In this document: in pieces, positions 51,958 to 60,561 of the stretch
How positions within the stretch are numbered: the first letter of the stretch is position 1
Layout of the letters: every line of letters begins with the position of its first letter
Assembly (NCBI RefSeq): GCF_007747445.1
Contig: NZ_CP036425.1
Coordinates: forward strand, 3,704,175 to 3,768,174
Direction: 5' to 3'
DNA length: 64,000 nucleotides
DNA from: Poriferisphaera corsica
GTDB taxonomy: Bacteria > Planctomycetota > Phycisphaerae > Phycisphaerales > Phycisphaeraceae
Notes under the pieces: generated by a model
The model's input: only the letters and a program-made list of their open reading frames with translations
Database searches by the model: none
What the model was told of the DNA's origin: nothing
Made by a program: the position numbers and the translations under genes

Positions 51958-53967
51958 ATGAACACGCCCTTTAAGACGCTCAGATTTTTACCTGCATTAT
52001 TATTACTACTAACCATCTCACTCCCCGCGTTTGCCCAATCACTCTCAGTCGCATCCATCATCTCCGATCACATGATGCTCCAACGCAACACCACCTGCCC
52101 GATCTGGGGCAAAGCCAAACCCTATCAAAACATCACTGTCACCATCGACGATCAAACCCATACCACCACAACCAATATCAACGGCAAATGGCGTATCAAC
52201 CTCAAGCCCATCAGCACAAAAGGCCCCTTCACACTCACCATCACATCCCCCGACCAAACCCTCACCATCACCGACGTCATCACCGGCGAAGTCTGGCTCG
52301 GATCAGGCCAATCAAACATGGAATGGAGCGTCCGCAGTTCCAACAACGCTGAACAAGAACAAGCAAACGCGCAATACCCCGACATCCGCATCTTCACCGT
52401 CAAGCATCAAGCGAATCACAGTGACGAAATCCTCGACCCGAACGGTCAATGGGAAAGCGTCACACCCAAATCCATCGAGCACTTCTCCGCCGTTGCCTAC
52501 TTCTTCGGCCGAAAAATCCATCAAGAACTCAACACTCCTGTCGGCCTCATCGATTCCTCATGGGGCGGCACCCCCGCTCAATCATGGACACCCATCCACG
52601 CATTAAGGCAAAACTCAAAACTCAATCGTTATGTCAAGACCTACGATCAAAAGCGCACCGACTGGGCCGCCCGCATCAAAGACTTCAACGCCAATCAAGA
52701 ACGCTATCAACAAATCCAAAAAACACTCTCCAACGCACCCGACAACCAAGGCGCCGCCAAAGGCTACCACACCTCCGACTTCAACGACTCTGATTGGGAA
52801 ACAACCAACCTCCCCGTGAAGTACGCCGAAATCAACAGCACCCCCGACATCAACGGCGTCCTCTGGGTACGTACCTCTGTCGAACTCCCCAGCCAACTCC
52901 AAAACAAACAACTTACACTCAACCTCGGCGTCATTGACGACTACGACTTGACCTACGTCAACGGCCAAATCGTCGGACAAATCGGCAAAGAAAATTCCAG
53001 AGCCTCCGGCACCAACCGCAAATACACCATCCCCGCCTCAGTCAACAACAAACCAACCCTCACCATCGCTGTCCGCGTCGTCGACACACTCCGCACCGGC
53101 GGTTTCAAATCAGGCGGCCACAACTTCTACCTCACCAACGACAGCGACAAAATCCGGATCGATAAAAACGATTGGAAATACAAATTCGCCTTCATCTACA
53201 CCAAAGAAACACCCGGCCGTCTTGACCGCGACATCCGCCTCTCCATCTCAGGCCTCTACAACGGCATGATCCAACCTCTCATTCCATACGCCATCAAAGG
53301 CGTCCTCTGGTACCAAGGCGAATCAAACAACAACGGCCACACCACATACGAACCTCTCCTCACCTCACTCATCACATCATGGCGTGAAGCATGGGATCAA
53401 CCCATCAACAAAGACTTCCCATTCCTCATCGTGCAGCTACCCAACTACCGCGAACCTTCTAAAAAAGTCGAACAACACAGCTGGGCTCATCTCCGCGAAG
53501 CTCAACGCCTCACACACGCCAAGCTCCCCAACACTGGCCTTGCCACCATCATCGACATCGGCGACACAAAGAACATCCACCCGCGCAACAAACAAGACGT
53601 CGGCCTACGCCTCGCCTACTGGGCACTTGCCGAAACCTACAACAAACCCATCACCCCCGCAGGCCCGCTCTTCACACACCAAACCATCAACAAAGACAAC
53701 TCAATCACCCTTCACTTCAAGTACGCCGACGGCATCAAACCTCTCTCCGGCGACAAACTCTCCGGCTTCTTCATCTCATCCAACGGACGCAGCTTCGCAC
53801 CCGCCACCGCAATCATTAACCCCGACAACACCATCACCGTCTCTCACCCCAGCATCCTCAACCCCAAAGTCGTCGCCTACGGCTTCGCCTCCAACCCCGA
53901 AAAAATGAACCTCAATCTCACAAACGATTCCAACATCCCAGCCTCGCCTTTCCTCTCAAGCAACTAA
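51958..53967 (+). CDS. sialate O-acetylesterase family protein (paralogue 4)
   Basis: 669 residues from the ATG at 51958. Signal peptide (LRFLPALLLLLTISLPAFAQ), SLSVASIISDHMMLQRNTTC, VWLGSGQSNMEWSVRSSNNA, SSWGGTPAQSWTPIHALRQN, GVLWYQGESNNNGH, DIGDTKNIHPRNKQDVGLRL. Its last ~180 residues are very close to paralogue 3, down to the shared ending TNDxNIPASPFLSSN, which suggests a recent duplication or gene conversion between copies 3 and 4. Terminator follows. Confidence 0.9.
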   Translation: MNTPFKTLRFLPALLLLLTISLPAFAQSLSVASIISDHMMLQRNTTCPIWGKAKPYQNITVTIDDQTHTTTTNINGKWRINLKPISTKGPFTLTITSPDQTLTITDVITGEVWLGSGQSNMEWSVRSSNNAEQEQANAQYPDIRIFTVKHQANHSDEILDPNGQWESVTPKSIEHFSAVAYFFGRKIHQELNTPVGLIDSSWGGTPAQSWTPIHALRQNSKLNRYVKTYDQKRTDWAARIKDFNANQERYQQIQKTLSNAPDNQGAAKGYHTSDFNDSDWETTNLPVKYAEINSTPDINGVLWVRTSVELPSQLQNKQLTLNLGVIDDYDLTYVNGQIVGQIGKENSRASGTNRKYTIPASVNNKPTLTIAVRVVDTLRTGGFKSGGHNFYLTNDSDKIRIDKNDWKYKFAFIYTKETPGRLDRDIRLSISGLYNGMIQPLIPYAIKGVLWYQGESNNNGHTTYEPLLTSLITSWREAWDQPINKDFPFLIVQLPNYREPSKKVEQHSWAHLREAQRLTHAKLPNTGLATIIDIGDTKNIHPRNKQDVGLRLAYWALAETYNKPITPAGPLFTHQTINKDNSITLHFKYADGIKPLSGDKLSGFFISSNGRSFAPATAIINPDNTITVSHPSILNPKVVAYGFASNPEKMNLNLTNDSNIPASPFLSSN

Positions 53968-54019
53968 CCCTCCCACATAAGCAACACACTGCAAATACTC
54001 ACAACAACCTCATACGACA

Positions 54020-54060
54020 GCAAGCAGGCATTGAATTTCATGCCTGCTTGCTTCTTTTTT
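54020..54060 (+). terminator. intrinsic terminator of esterase paralogue 4
   Basis: Perfect 12-bp stem GCAAGCAGGCAT (54020-54031) with ATGCCTGCTTGC (54040-54051), then TTCTTTTTT. Confidence 0.93.
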
Positions 54061-54163
54061 ATGCGCGCGTCACTCCCCCTCATATTGACGATTCACATCT
54101 CACCGCCAACCCCCTATATTATCTCAAGCCCCCTTATGTACCCTTCCCTACCCAGGATCAGCC

Positions 54164-55309
54164 ATGCGAACCGATTCATCCCCCCAATCCCCCCCACACC
54201 GCCTCCTCTCCATCGACATCCTTCGCGGCTTCGACATGCTCTGGATCACAGGCCTCAAATACTTCATCATCTACACCCTCGTCGCAACGCAATACATCCC
54301 CAACCGTGAAGCCGCTCGCTCACACACCTATCTCTCACAACTCGACCACGTCTCCTGGCAAGGCTTCCACTTCTACGACCTCATCTTCCCACTCTTCCTC
54401 TTCCTCACCGGCATCACCATCCCCCTCTCCATCACCTCCAAACTCCAATCAGGCTCCGCAACCAAAACACAACTAACCATCCGCTGCATCCGACGCCTCC
54501 TCCTCCTCATCATCCTCGGCATGATCCACCAAATCCACGGCCTACCCGAACGCTGGCCTTCCGTCCTCGGATTCATCGGCCTCTCCTACTTCATCGCCGC
54601 CATGCTCGCCATCTACACACCCCGCATCATCCAACTCGCATACATCCCCATCGCACTCATCACCTACTACCTCGCCATCCGCTTCATCCCCTTTAACGGC
54701 CACCCCGCCGGCACTCTCACCATCGACGCCAACCTACCCTCATACATCGACTCACTCATCATCCCCGCCAAGCACATGCTCATCCCCAAAACACCCTTCG
54801 ACCCCGAAGGCCCATTCATGGCCATCGCCGGCGCCGCTCTCGCCATGCTCGGCGTCTACGCCGGTTACATCCTCACCAACCAAAACACCAAACCCATCAA
54901 GCGTGTCGGCCAACTCCTCATCCTTGGCCTCGCCGCCATCTTCATCGCATACCTCTGGTCGTTCGACCTCCCCATCATCAAACAAATCTGGTCCTCCTCC
55001 TTCATCCTCGCCGCCGCAGGCTGCTGCTTCCTACTCACAGCCATCTTTTACCTCGTCATCGATGTCATCAACTTCAAACCTTTCAACACCCTCCTCTTCC
55101 CACTCCAGCTCTACGGCCAGAACGCCCTCGCCGTCTACATGATCGGCCCCGCCATCGGCATCACCGCACTACTCACCTCCATCACCGCACCCATCCTCCA
55201 TAACTTCTCCACCGCCACCCAACTCGCCACCATCCAAGCCCTCATCCTCATCACCCAAACCATCTACCTCTACATCTTCCACAAAAAACGCATCTTCCTT
55301 CGTGTCTAA
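54164..55309 (+). CDS. polytopic acyltransferase of the HGSNAT/DUF5009-like group
   Basis: 381 residues, about ten membrane helices. The N-terminus RLLSIDILRGFDMLWITGLK is the DxxRG signature shared by heparan-alpha-glucosaminide N-acetyltransferase-like (DUF5009/DUF1624) proteins. HFYDLIFPLFLFLTGITIPL is the second signature (DLI.P.F.F..G). These move acetyl groups across the inner membrane onto sugar amines or hydroxyls. Directly downstream of four acetylesterases, so the locus may both remove and relocate acetyl groups during glycan use (inference). AGGA lies just before the ATG. Confidence 0.85.
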   Translation: MRTDSSPQSPPHRLLSIDILRGFDMLWITGLKYFIIYTLVATQYIPNREAARSHTYLSQLDHVSWQGFHFYDLIFPLFLFLTGITIPLSITSKLQSGSATKTQLTIRCIRRLLLLIILGMIHQIHGLPERWPSVLGFIGLSYFIAAMLAIYTPRIIQLAYIPIALITYYLAIRFIPFNGHPAGTLTIDANLPSYIDSLIIPAKHMLIPKTPFDPEGPFMAIAGAALAMLGVYAGYILTNQNTKPIKRVGQLLILGLAAIFIAYLWSFDLPIIKQIWSSSFILAAAGCCFLLTAIFYLVIDVINFKPFNTLLFPLQLYGQNALAVYMIGPAIGITALLTSITAPILHNFSTATQLATIQALILITQTIYLYIFHKKRIFLRV

Positions 55310-55356
55310 TCATCCGCTACACACATATCACACAACGCCGCCCCTTAACATTCAAA

Positions 55357-55788
55357 CTACATCTTTTCACGTAACCGCTGCACCAGCGATCCATCATTTA
55401 GCCCCGCAACAGCCTCACGTGTAAAAGGCGTCTCGATCTTTGTACGCGCATTCAGCACCATCTGCTCCCCACCCGTCAATTCGATCAAATCTCTCACCTT
55501 AACCTGCAAACACCGCTCCTCTTTCGTCACATGCATCTGCATAAACATAGGCGAACTGAATATCGCAACCGACTGCCCACCCGATCCTTCAACCATATAA
55601 ACGCCGATCTCATCCCCCGACGCAAACCCCCCGCCAGCAGCATCATTCCCCTCCATCTGAAGGATATAAACCTCTGAATCGTAAAAGGCCTCATAAAAAT
55701 CAGCCCGTCTATTCGGATATTTAATCGCTGCCAACAATAGCTTCTCAAGCTCATTCGGCGCCCAATTGATTTCTTTTTGATTCATCAT
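55357..55788 (-). CDS. SseB-like N-terminal domain protein
   Basis: 143 residues. NELEKLLLAAIKYPNRRADF, YEAFYDSEVYIL, IAIFSSP-like VAIFSSPMFMQMHV and GGEQMVLNARTKIETPFTRE follow the order of the SseB N-terminal domain (LxxAxxxPxxxxxFxxxLLxSxVyv, FTSxxxL, LNPGS). No C-terminal SseB domain is present. Cytoplasmic, function poorly understood; E. coli SseB relates to serine sensitivity. ATG at 55788 with AAAGGG upstream. Confidence 0.7.
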   Translation of the reverse strand: MMNQKEINWAPNELEKLLLAAIKYPNRRADFYEAFYDSEVYILQMEGNDAAGGGFASGDEIGVYMVEGSGGQSVAIFSSPMFMQMHVTKEERCLQVKVRDLIELTGGEQMVLNARTKIETPFTREAVAGLNDGSLVQRLREKM

Positions 55789-55833
55789 TTTGCCCTTTGA
55801 TTTAGATTGTTACCACGGTACTGTCTCGCGACA

Positions 55834-56877
55834 TCAATCACTATCCTCAAACACAGCGACCACCGGAAAATGATCCGATGGTAACCGATCCTTGCCACTC
55901 CGCTTATCCTTTACCACCGTCTGATCAATCTCCGCGTTCACCGCTTTCAACCCCTGATCATAAAACACAAAATCGATCCGCCGACCATCCTTCTTATTCT
56001 TAAACCCGTTAAACGTCCCCTCATCCGCCGACTTCTCATTCAACTCACGATATGAATCCACAAACTTCTCATTCATCACATCAATCGGCCCCTCTCCTTC
56101 CACACAATTCAAATCCCCCATCACCACAACCTTCTTCTCACCCCACTGCCCATCAACATGTTCATCCACCCATGCCGTGATCAACTTCGCACTTTCTAAC
56201 CGCGCCTTCTTTCCACGATGATCCCAATGCGTGTTAATCACCCACAAAACCCCTTCCCCCTCCTTCTCAATCCGTTTCCCTTTCGCATTCCTCAAATCCT
56301 TCAACTTCACCCACGTAAACATCCGTGGCAAAGATGAATCCCAACTCTTGCTCCCCACCTTCTTCGGCGACTCACTCAACCAAACATGCCCTTTATCCAA
56401 TAACTTAAATCGTTTCCGCGCATAAAAAATCCCGCAAGCCTCCCCCTTTCGCTTCCCATCATCTCGCCCTGCACCCACATACCCATACCCCCTAAGCGCT
56501 CGCTGCAAATACGACCATTGCTCCTGCTTCGCCTCTTGTACCCCAAGCACATCCACCTCTTGCTTCTTAATCCGATCAACAACCAACCCCTTACGATTCC
56601 CCCAATAATTCTCCCCATCCTTTTTTGTCGCGTAACGAATATTAAAACTCATCACCCGGATCGTTTCTCTATTTGGCAGCACCACATCCTGACTCCATAC
56701 AAATCCATTGGCCGTCATACACACAATTAGAACAGTTAACGTGAATACCCATTGATCTTGCCAATGCTTCACAGCAATACGGGATCGGTTAAGTACCTTC
56801 GTTTCATGTAACCGACCCACTGGCCAACACATGAACAACCACTCAAAACGCTCTAAAACCATCAACCATGTTCGCAT
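55834..56877 (-). CDS. secreted endonuclease/exonuclease/phosphatase family protein
   Basis: 347 residues from the ATG at 56877 with GGAG 6 bases upstream. Core motifs of the DNase I-like fold: IRVMSFNIRYA (Asn), VDVLGVQEAKQEQWSYLQ (Glu), VLWVINTHWDHRGKKARLES (His/Asp), VVVMGDLNCVEGEGPID (Asp/Asn), LPSDHFPVVAVFEDSD (Asp-His). All catalytic positions are present. A hydrophobic segment (WVFTLTVLIVCMTANGFVWS) about 45 residues in looks like the true export signal, so the N-terminal ~40 residues may be untranslated or a cytoplasmic extension; that part overlaps the third copy of a dispersed repeat. Substrate could be a phosphoester lipid, sugar phosphate or nucleic acid. Confidence 0.87.
   Translation of the reverse strand: MRTWLMVLERFEWLFMCWPVGRLHETKVLNRSRIAVKHWQDQWVFTLTVLIVCMTANGFVWSQDVVLPNRETIRVMSFNIRYATKKDGENYWGNRKGLVVDRIKKQEVDVLGVQEAKQEQWSYLQRALRGYGYVGAGRDDGKRKGEACGIFYARKRFKLLDKGHVWLSESPKKVGSKSWDSSLPRMFTWVKLKDLRNAKGKRIEKEGEGVLWVINTHWDHRGKKARLESAKLITAWVDEHVDGQWGEKKVVVMGDLNCVEGEGPIDVMNEKFVDSYRELNEKSADEGTFNGFKNKKDGRRIDFVFYDQGLKAVNAEIDQTVVKDKRSGKDRLPSDHFPVVAVFEDSD
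56805..56870 (+). repeat. dispersed repeat, copy 3 (diverged)
   Basis: TAACCGACCCACTGGCCAAC, then ACGCTCTAAAACCATCAACC. Shares the two conserved ends with copies at 20141 and 20265. Lies inside the 5' end of the 55834-56877 frame. Confidence 0.4.
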
Positions 56878-56943
56878 CTTCATCTCCAATCAAGTATTAA
56901 ACGATCCGTTACACCTCACGAAACAATCACCCCAGACGCATCG

Positions 56944-57987
56944 CTATTCTTCCTGAATCCACTTCTCATAGGCAGCCTTCCCCCATAGCTGCCCAGATCG
57001 CCCCTCCAAATCCGTTCCAAATGTCATCCCATGAATCAATCCGTTCCGCTCAACAAGCACAGTATGCAAAATCTTCCTCTTCGAATTTTCAATCAGATTG
57101 ATATCCACCTGCCCCTTCAAACCACGATACCGCAATACCGCATCTACCTTTTTCGGTTGCAGATAAATGTCTTTCTCAATTCGCCCAATCATCCGATGTG
57201 TCGCGCGATAAGTTCCCCCCGTCGGCCCAACAATCTTTTTCCCATTGATCTCAACATCTCGATCATCATACGCCACCACCCCCAAGTAATGCTCCCGCGA
57301 TCTTTCCAACCAGCCCAACAACTTCTCGCCATGTCCTAACGCATCGCTGTAACCATAATTTGCATCCAACCACACCATCCGCCCCACCCAATCCGGGATC
57401 GCTTCATAAGCGTTGATAAACCCAAACATAAAACTTCCACCACCACTATGCGCCGCCAGATCCACCCTCACCTTTTCGCCAAACAACGCGCGTATCTCCT
57501 CGATCAATACTTTGATCCGCTGATCCGCATCCTTCTGAGTCCGCCGCCAGTGAGGCCAACTTTTCCCACCCGCCTCAACATACGCCACCACAATCGTTTC
57601 CTTCAGATTCACCTCTCGCAACCGCCGAACCTGCGCACCGATGTGCTGAATAAAGAAATGCCAATCCACACCCTCAGCCCTTTGCCGTCCAATCGTCTGC
57701 GCCGTCGTATTCCCATTTGGCAGCGCATAAATCACCACACGCACAGGCTTCCCGCCGCCAAACGACTTCGCGGAAGGCGCATTAATATGCACCTTCACAT
57801 TCGGATCAAACACATACTCACGAATCCGCTCATCAAAATATCGGCTTTCCTTAAACCCACTCAATTCCCCCACATCAGACACAACACCCTTCCCCCACGT
57901 CATACCACTCACCATCACACACAACACAAAAAACAAGATCGCATACGCACCTCTTCGCGATCCTTTATAAAAAACTTGATCAGCCAT
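56944..57987 (-). CDS. exported alpha/beta-hydrolase-like protein
   Basis: 347 residues. An N-terminal hydrophobic segment (AYAILFFVLCVMVSGMTWGK) suggests export. VRVVIYALPNGNTTAQTIGR replaces the oxyanion loop, and VRVDLAAHSGGGSFMFGFIN holds a Ser in AHSGGG that suits the nucleophile elbow. IPDWVGRMVWLDANYGYSDA continues the usual strand order, and VLVERNGLIHGMTFGTDLEG may hold the His. No close family is recognised; the call is by fold pattern. Read toward the nuclease gene, 66 bp apart, so the two could be cotranscribed. Confidence 0.68.
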   Translation of the reverse strand: MADQVFYKGSRRGAYAILFFVLCVMVSGMTWGKGVVSDVGELSGFKESRYFDERIREYVFDPNVKVHINAPSAKSFGGGKPVRVVIYALPNGNTTAQTIGRQRAEGVDWHFFIQHIGAQVRRLREVNLKETIVVAYVEAGGKSWPHWRRTQKDADQRIKVLIEEIRALFGEKVRVDLAAHSGGGSFMFGFINAYEAIPDWVGRMVWLDANYGYSDALGHGEKLLGWLERSREHYLGVVAYDDRDVEINGKKIVGPTGGTYRATHRMIGRIEKDIYLQPKKVDAVLRYRGLKGQVDINLIENSKRKILHTVLVERNGLIHGMTFGTDLEGRSGQLWGKAAYEKWIQEE

Positions 57988-58612
57988 CTCTCAAACTTAA
58001 TCTTCCATCCACTCAACAACAAGATAAATCTATCCCCCCATCAGACACCGCAGCCAGCATCTAAATCTCAATCAGTCATGCGCACACAAATCAACCATCT
58101 ACTCTGCGCGCACACCAATCCCACCTCGCCAAAACTGACCATAACACAACATTCTTTCACTTTTTCTCGCCATTTCTCACCAAAGTTGTGCCAAAACGCC
58201 CGAAAACGCCCCGCGTACAAAAATCACTGTGCGCGCAAACCGCTTCGCCCAACTCACGCTCACCAAACAACCTATAAATTCAGCGTGTGCGCCGCACACA
58301 AAACGTGCGCACAAGACCTTCCTTTTCTCAGCTTTATGCGCGCCGTATTCAACCAATATGCCAACCTTTTCCGCTCCCCAACAGCCTACCCAATCCCGCC
58401 CACTACCTGCTTCAGATTTCTAACACCCCTTGAATATGCCAAAGGACTCATTTATCCCTACAATATGGGCCTGAAGCCCCCGGAAGTTGTTTCCGATCGC
58501 TTCCCGGCCATGCCTCCCCGCATGCGCCAAACACACAATGCCACCCACACCCTTGGGATCGGCAACATGTAAACCATTAAATAACCTTTATTTACACAAG
58601 GGAGAGCTAGCC
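57988..58612. other. intergenic region upstream of tpiA
   Basis: Holds the GTGCGCA-box element at 58079-58345 and the tpiA upstream region. Long apparent frames on the plus strand here have no signal, motif or coding pattern. Confidence 0.6.
58079..58345. other. intergenic element with clustered GTGCGCA-type boxes (second copy)
   Basis: Boxes TGCGCACA (58079-58086), TGCGCGCACA (58105-58114), TGTGCGCGCA (58229-58238), GTGTGCGC (near 58285), GTGCGCAC (58305-58312) and ATGCGCGC (near 58336) flank a core with TTTCTCACCAAAGTTG (58173-58188). This repeats the plan of the 21.2-21.5 kb element: boxes, shared 16-mer, boxes, same orientation. Confidence 0.5.
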
Positions 58613-59383
58613 GTGGCCAGCCGTAAAAAATATGTAGGTGGTAACTGGAAGATGAACCTCAACAAGGCAGAAGCCGTCGCACTTGCCAAAGACTTGGCAA
58701 CCAAGGTCGACGACGCCGCTCCTTGTGAAGTCGCAATCTGCCCACCATTTGTCTACCTCGACGCCATCAGCCAAGCACTCTGCGAAGCCGGCAACAAAAC
58801 CATCAAGCTCGGCGCCCAGGATTTCTGGACCGCTGGCAACGGTGCATACACCGGTGAAATCAGCCTCGATATGCTCAAGGACGTTGGCGTAAGTGTCGTA
58901 TTGACAGGACATAGCGAACGTCGTCACGTCATCGGCGAAACCGATGTGCTCATCAATGAAAAGAACCTCAAGGCTCTCGAAGCCGGCATGGAAGTTATCT
59001 TCTGCATCGGTGAAAAACTTGAACAGCGCGAAGCCGGCCAGACTGACGCAATCAACGCCGCTCAAATGAGCTACGGCCTCGCAGGCGTCACAGCCGAGCA
59101 AATGAAAAACGTCGTCGTCGCATACGAACCTGTCTGGGCCATCGGCACCGGCAAAACTGCAACCCCAGAAGACGCTCAGAAGGCTCACAAAGCCATCCGC
59201 GAGCACCTCACATCCATGTTCAGCAAAGAAGTTGCTGACGGCGTCCGCATCCAATACGGCGGCTCCATGAAGCCTTCCAACGCTGGCGAACTCATGGGTC
59301 AAGCAGACATCGACGGCGGCCTCATCGGCGGCGCTGCTCTCAAAGCTGACGACTTCATGGGCATCATCAACGCTGCGAAGTAA
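58613..59383 (+). CDS. tpiA: triosephosphate isomerase
   Basis: 256 residues from a GTG at 58613 (GGAG 9 bases upstream), giving MASRKKYVGGNWKMNLN. Active-site Asn/Lys in GGNWKMN, His in VLTGHSERRHVIGE, Glu in VVAYEPVWAIGTGKTATPED, phosphate loop IQYGGSMKPSNAGEL and GGLIGGAALK. Interconverts dihydroxyacetone phosphate and glyceraldehyde 3-phosphate in glycolysis. Followed by a strong terminator and then secG, a common bacterial gene order. Confidence 0.98.
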   Translation: MASRKKYVGGNWKMNLNKAEAVALAKDLATKVDDAAPCEVAICPPFVYLDAISQALCEAGNKTIKLGAQDFWTAGNGAYTGEISLDMLKDVGVSVVLTGHSERRHVIGETDVLINEKNLKALEAGMEVIFCIGEKLEQREAGQTDAINAAQMSYGLAGVTAEQMKNVVVAYEPVWAIGTGKTATPEDAQKAHKAIREHLTSMFSKEVADGVRIQYGGSMKPSNAGELMGQADIDGGLIGGAALKADDFMGIINAAK

Positions 59384-59727
59384 TCAGCGTTAATCCTTTC
59401 AAACTCAAGATTTAGATGTTTGGAAGCAGATAAGCAATCAAAACAGCTGCGTGCTCACACGCAGCTGTTTTTTTATTTTCATATCCGACTTACACGAGCT
59501 GATGCGACCACACCCGACTTTCGCTACGATGTGGAAGGTGCGTGGAGGCACGGAAAGTTGGTTGTATCAAGCGTTGCGCGGTATCATGCTGAACACGCTA
59601 TGCAGATGTATGGCGGTTATGCGCGTTTTAATGTGACTTTGTCGGATACGGACGCGTAAAATCAGTATTGATTTCGGGGACGACTTGGGGCTGAAACCGA
59701 AGCTAAATCCATTATTATTTGGAATTT
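59384..59727. other. intergenic stretch between tpiA and secG
   Basis: Contains the tpiA terminator (59440-59474) and about 250 bp upstream of secG that probably carries its promoter. No supported gene. Confidence 0.6.
59440..59474 (+). terminator. intrinsic terminator of tpiA
   Basis: Perfect 14-bp stem AAAACAGCTGCGTG (59440-59453) with CACGCAGCTGTTTT (59458-59471), CTCA loop, T run. Confidence 0.95.
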
Positions 59728-60219
59728 ATGAGCATGATGATACTCGGTGTTAACTACGGTCTGATTTACACTTTGATGACATTGTTCGTCTTGGTGGCTG
59801 CTTTCATGATGCTAGTCATCCTGATCCAAAAACCTAAGGGCGGCGGCCTGAGCGGCGCTTTTGGCGGCGGCGGCGGTTCAGAAGGTGCTGCTTTCGGCGC
59901 GAAAACCGGCGATGTGCTGACCAAAATCACGATCGCTGCGTTTATTATTTTCCTCGGCCTTGCGATCGGCTTGAACCTCTTGGTCAACGACACGCATGAT
60001 GCTTTGGAGCAAGAACTTACGGTCAATCAAGTCGACTCTGAAGAGATTGACGACCTGGCAACCGAAGCGGTGGATCCGCAGCAGCCAGCTGACGTCACCG
60101 ACGTCCCCGGCCCAGCTGAAGAAGGCGCGGCACCTGAGGGCGCGAAGGTTGATTCAGAAGTTGAAGCTCCGATCGTGCCAGACACGACGGCCCCGCAGGA
60201 CAACACGAATAATCAGTAA
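59728..60219 (+). CDS. secG: preprotein translocase subunit SecG with acidic C-terminal extension
   Basis: 163 residues from the ATG at 59728. Two membrane helices (LIYTLMTLFVLVAAFMMLVI; ITIAAFIIFLGLAIGLNLLV) flank the SecG loop QKPKGGGLSGAFGGGGGSEG, then AAFGAKTGDVLTKIT. This is the standard SecG layout within the first ~90 residues. The remaining ~75 residues are rich in Glu, Asp, Pro and Ala (DVTDVPGPAEEGAAPEGAKV) and are absent from most SecG proteins. SecG assists SecYE-mediated export at the inner membrane. Confidence 0.93.
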   Translation: MSMMILGVNYGLIYTLMTLFVLVAAFMMLVILIQKPKGGGLSGAFGGGGGSEGAAFGAKTGDVLTKITIAAFIIFLGLAIGLNLLVNDTHDALEQELTVNQVDSEEIDDLATEAVDPQQPADVTDVPGPAEEGAAPEGAKVDSEVEAPIVPDTTAPQDNTNNQ

Positions 60220-60561
60220 TTGATTGTTGTCAGGTGTTTAGAACAAATATTCAAGGCCGCTGGTGTGAAGCCAGCGGTTTTTATTTGGCTTTGGGCAAGG
60301 TGTAGAATGTGGGCTGAGGGATGTTTGGAGGGGTTATAGGGACGGGATGAATTGCGTTGCGGCAGTTGTATGTGACGGATGGGGTGAATTGTTATATCGT
60401 TACGGGGCAGTGACGATAAACTACTGTATGTCAGACAATTATTTTGCGCGGGCGAAGTGTTTGTCGTGTAAAAATGAATAGATTAAGTATTGAATTGAAC
60501 CTCAACAGGCACGCATACTCAGACGGTTGCCGATGATGGTCACAGAAACAGGCGGAATAGA
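60220..60561. other. intergenic stretch between secG and yicC
   Basis: Contains the secG terminator (60257-60284); the rest is G-rich on the plus strand and precedes yicC. No gene seen. Confidence 0.6.
60257..60284 (+). terminator. intrinsic terminator of secG
   Basis: CCGCTGG (60257-60263) with CCAGCGG (60271-60277), 7-base loop, then TTTTT. Confidence 0.9.

Noticed and set aside
57448-58572. A 374-residue open frame on the plus strand opposite the alpha/beta-hydrolase gene
   Set aside because: It is mostly the antisense of a gene with clear motifs, is rich in His, Arg and Pro, and has no recognisable domain. The long frame follows from the strong C bias of the plus strand here.
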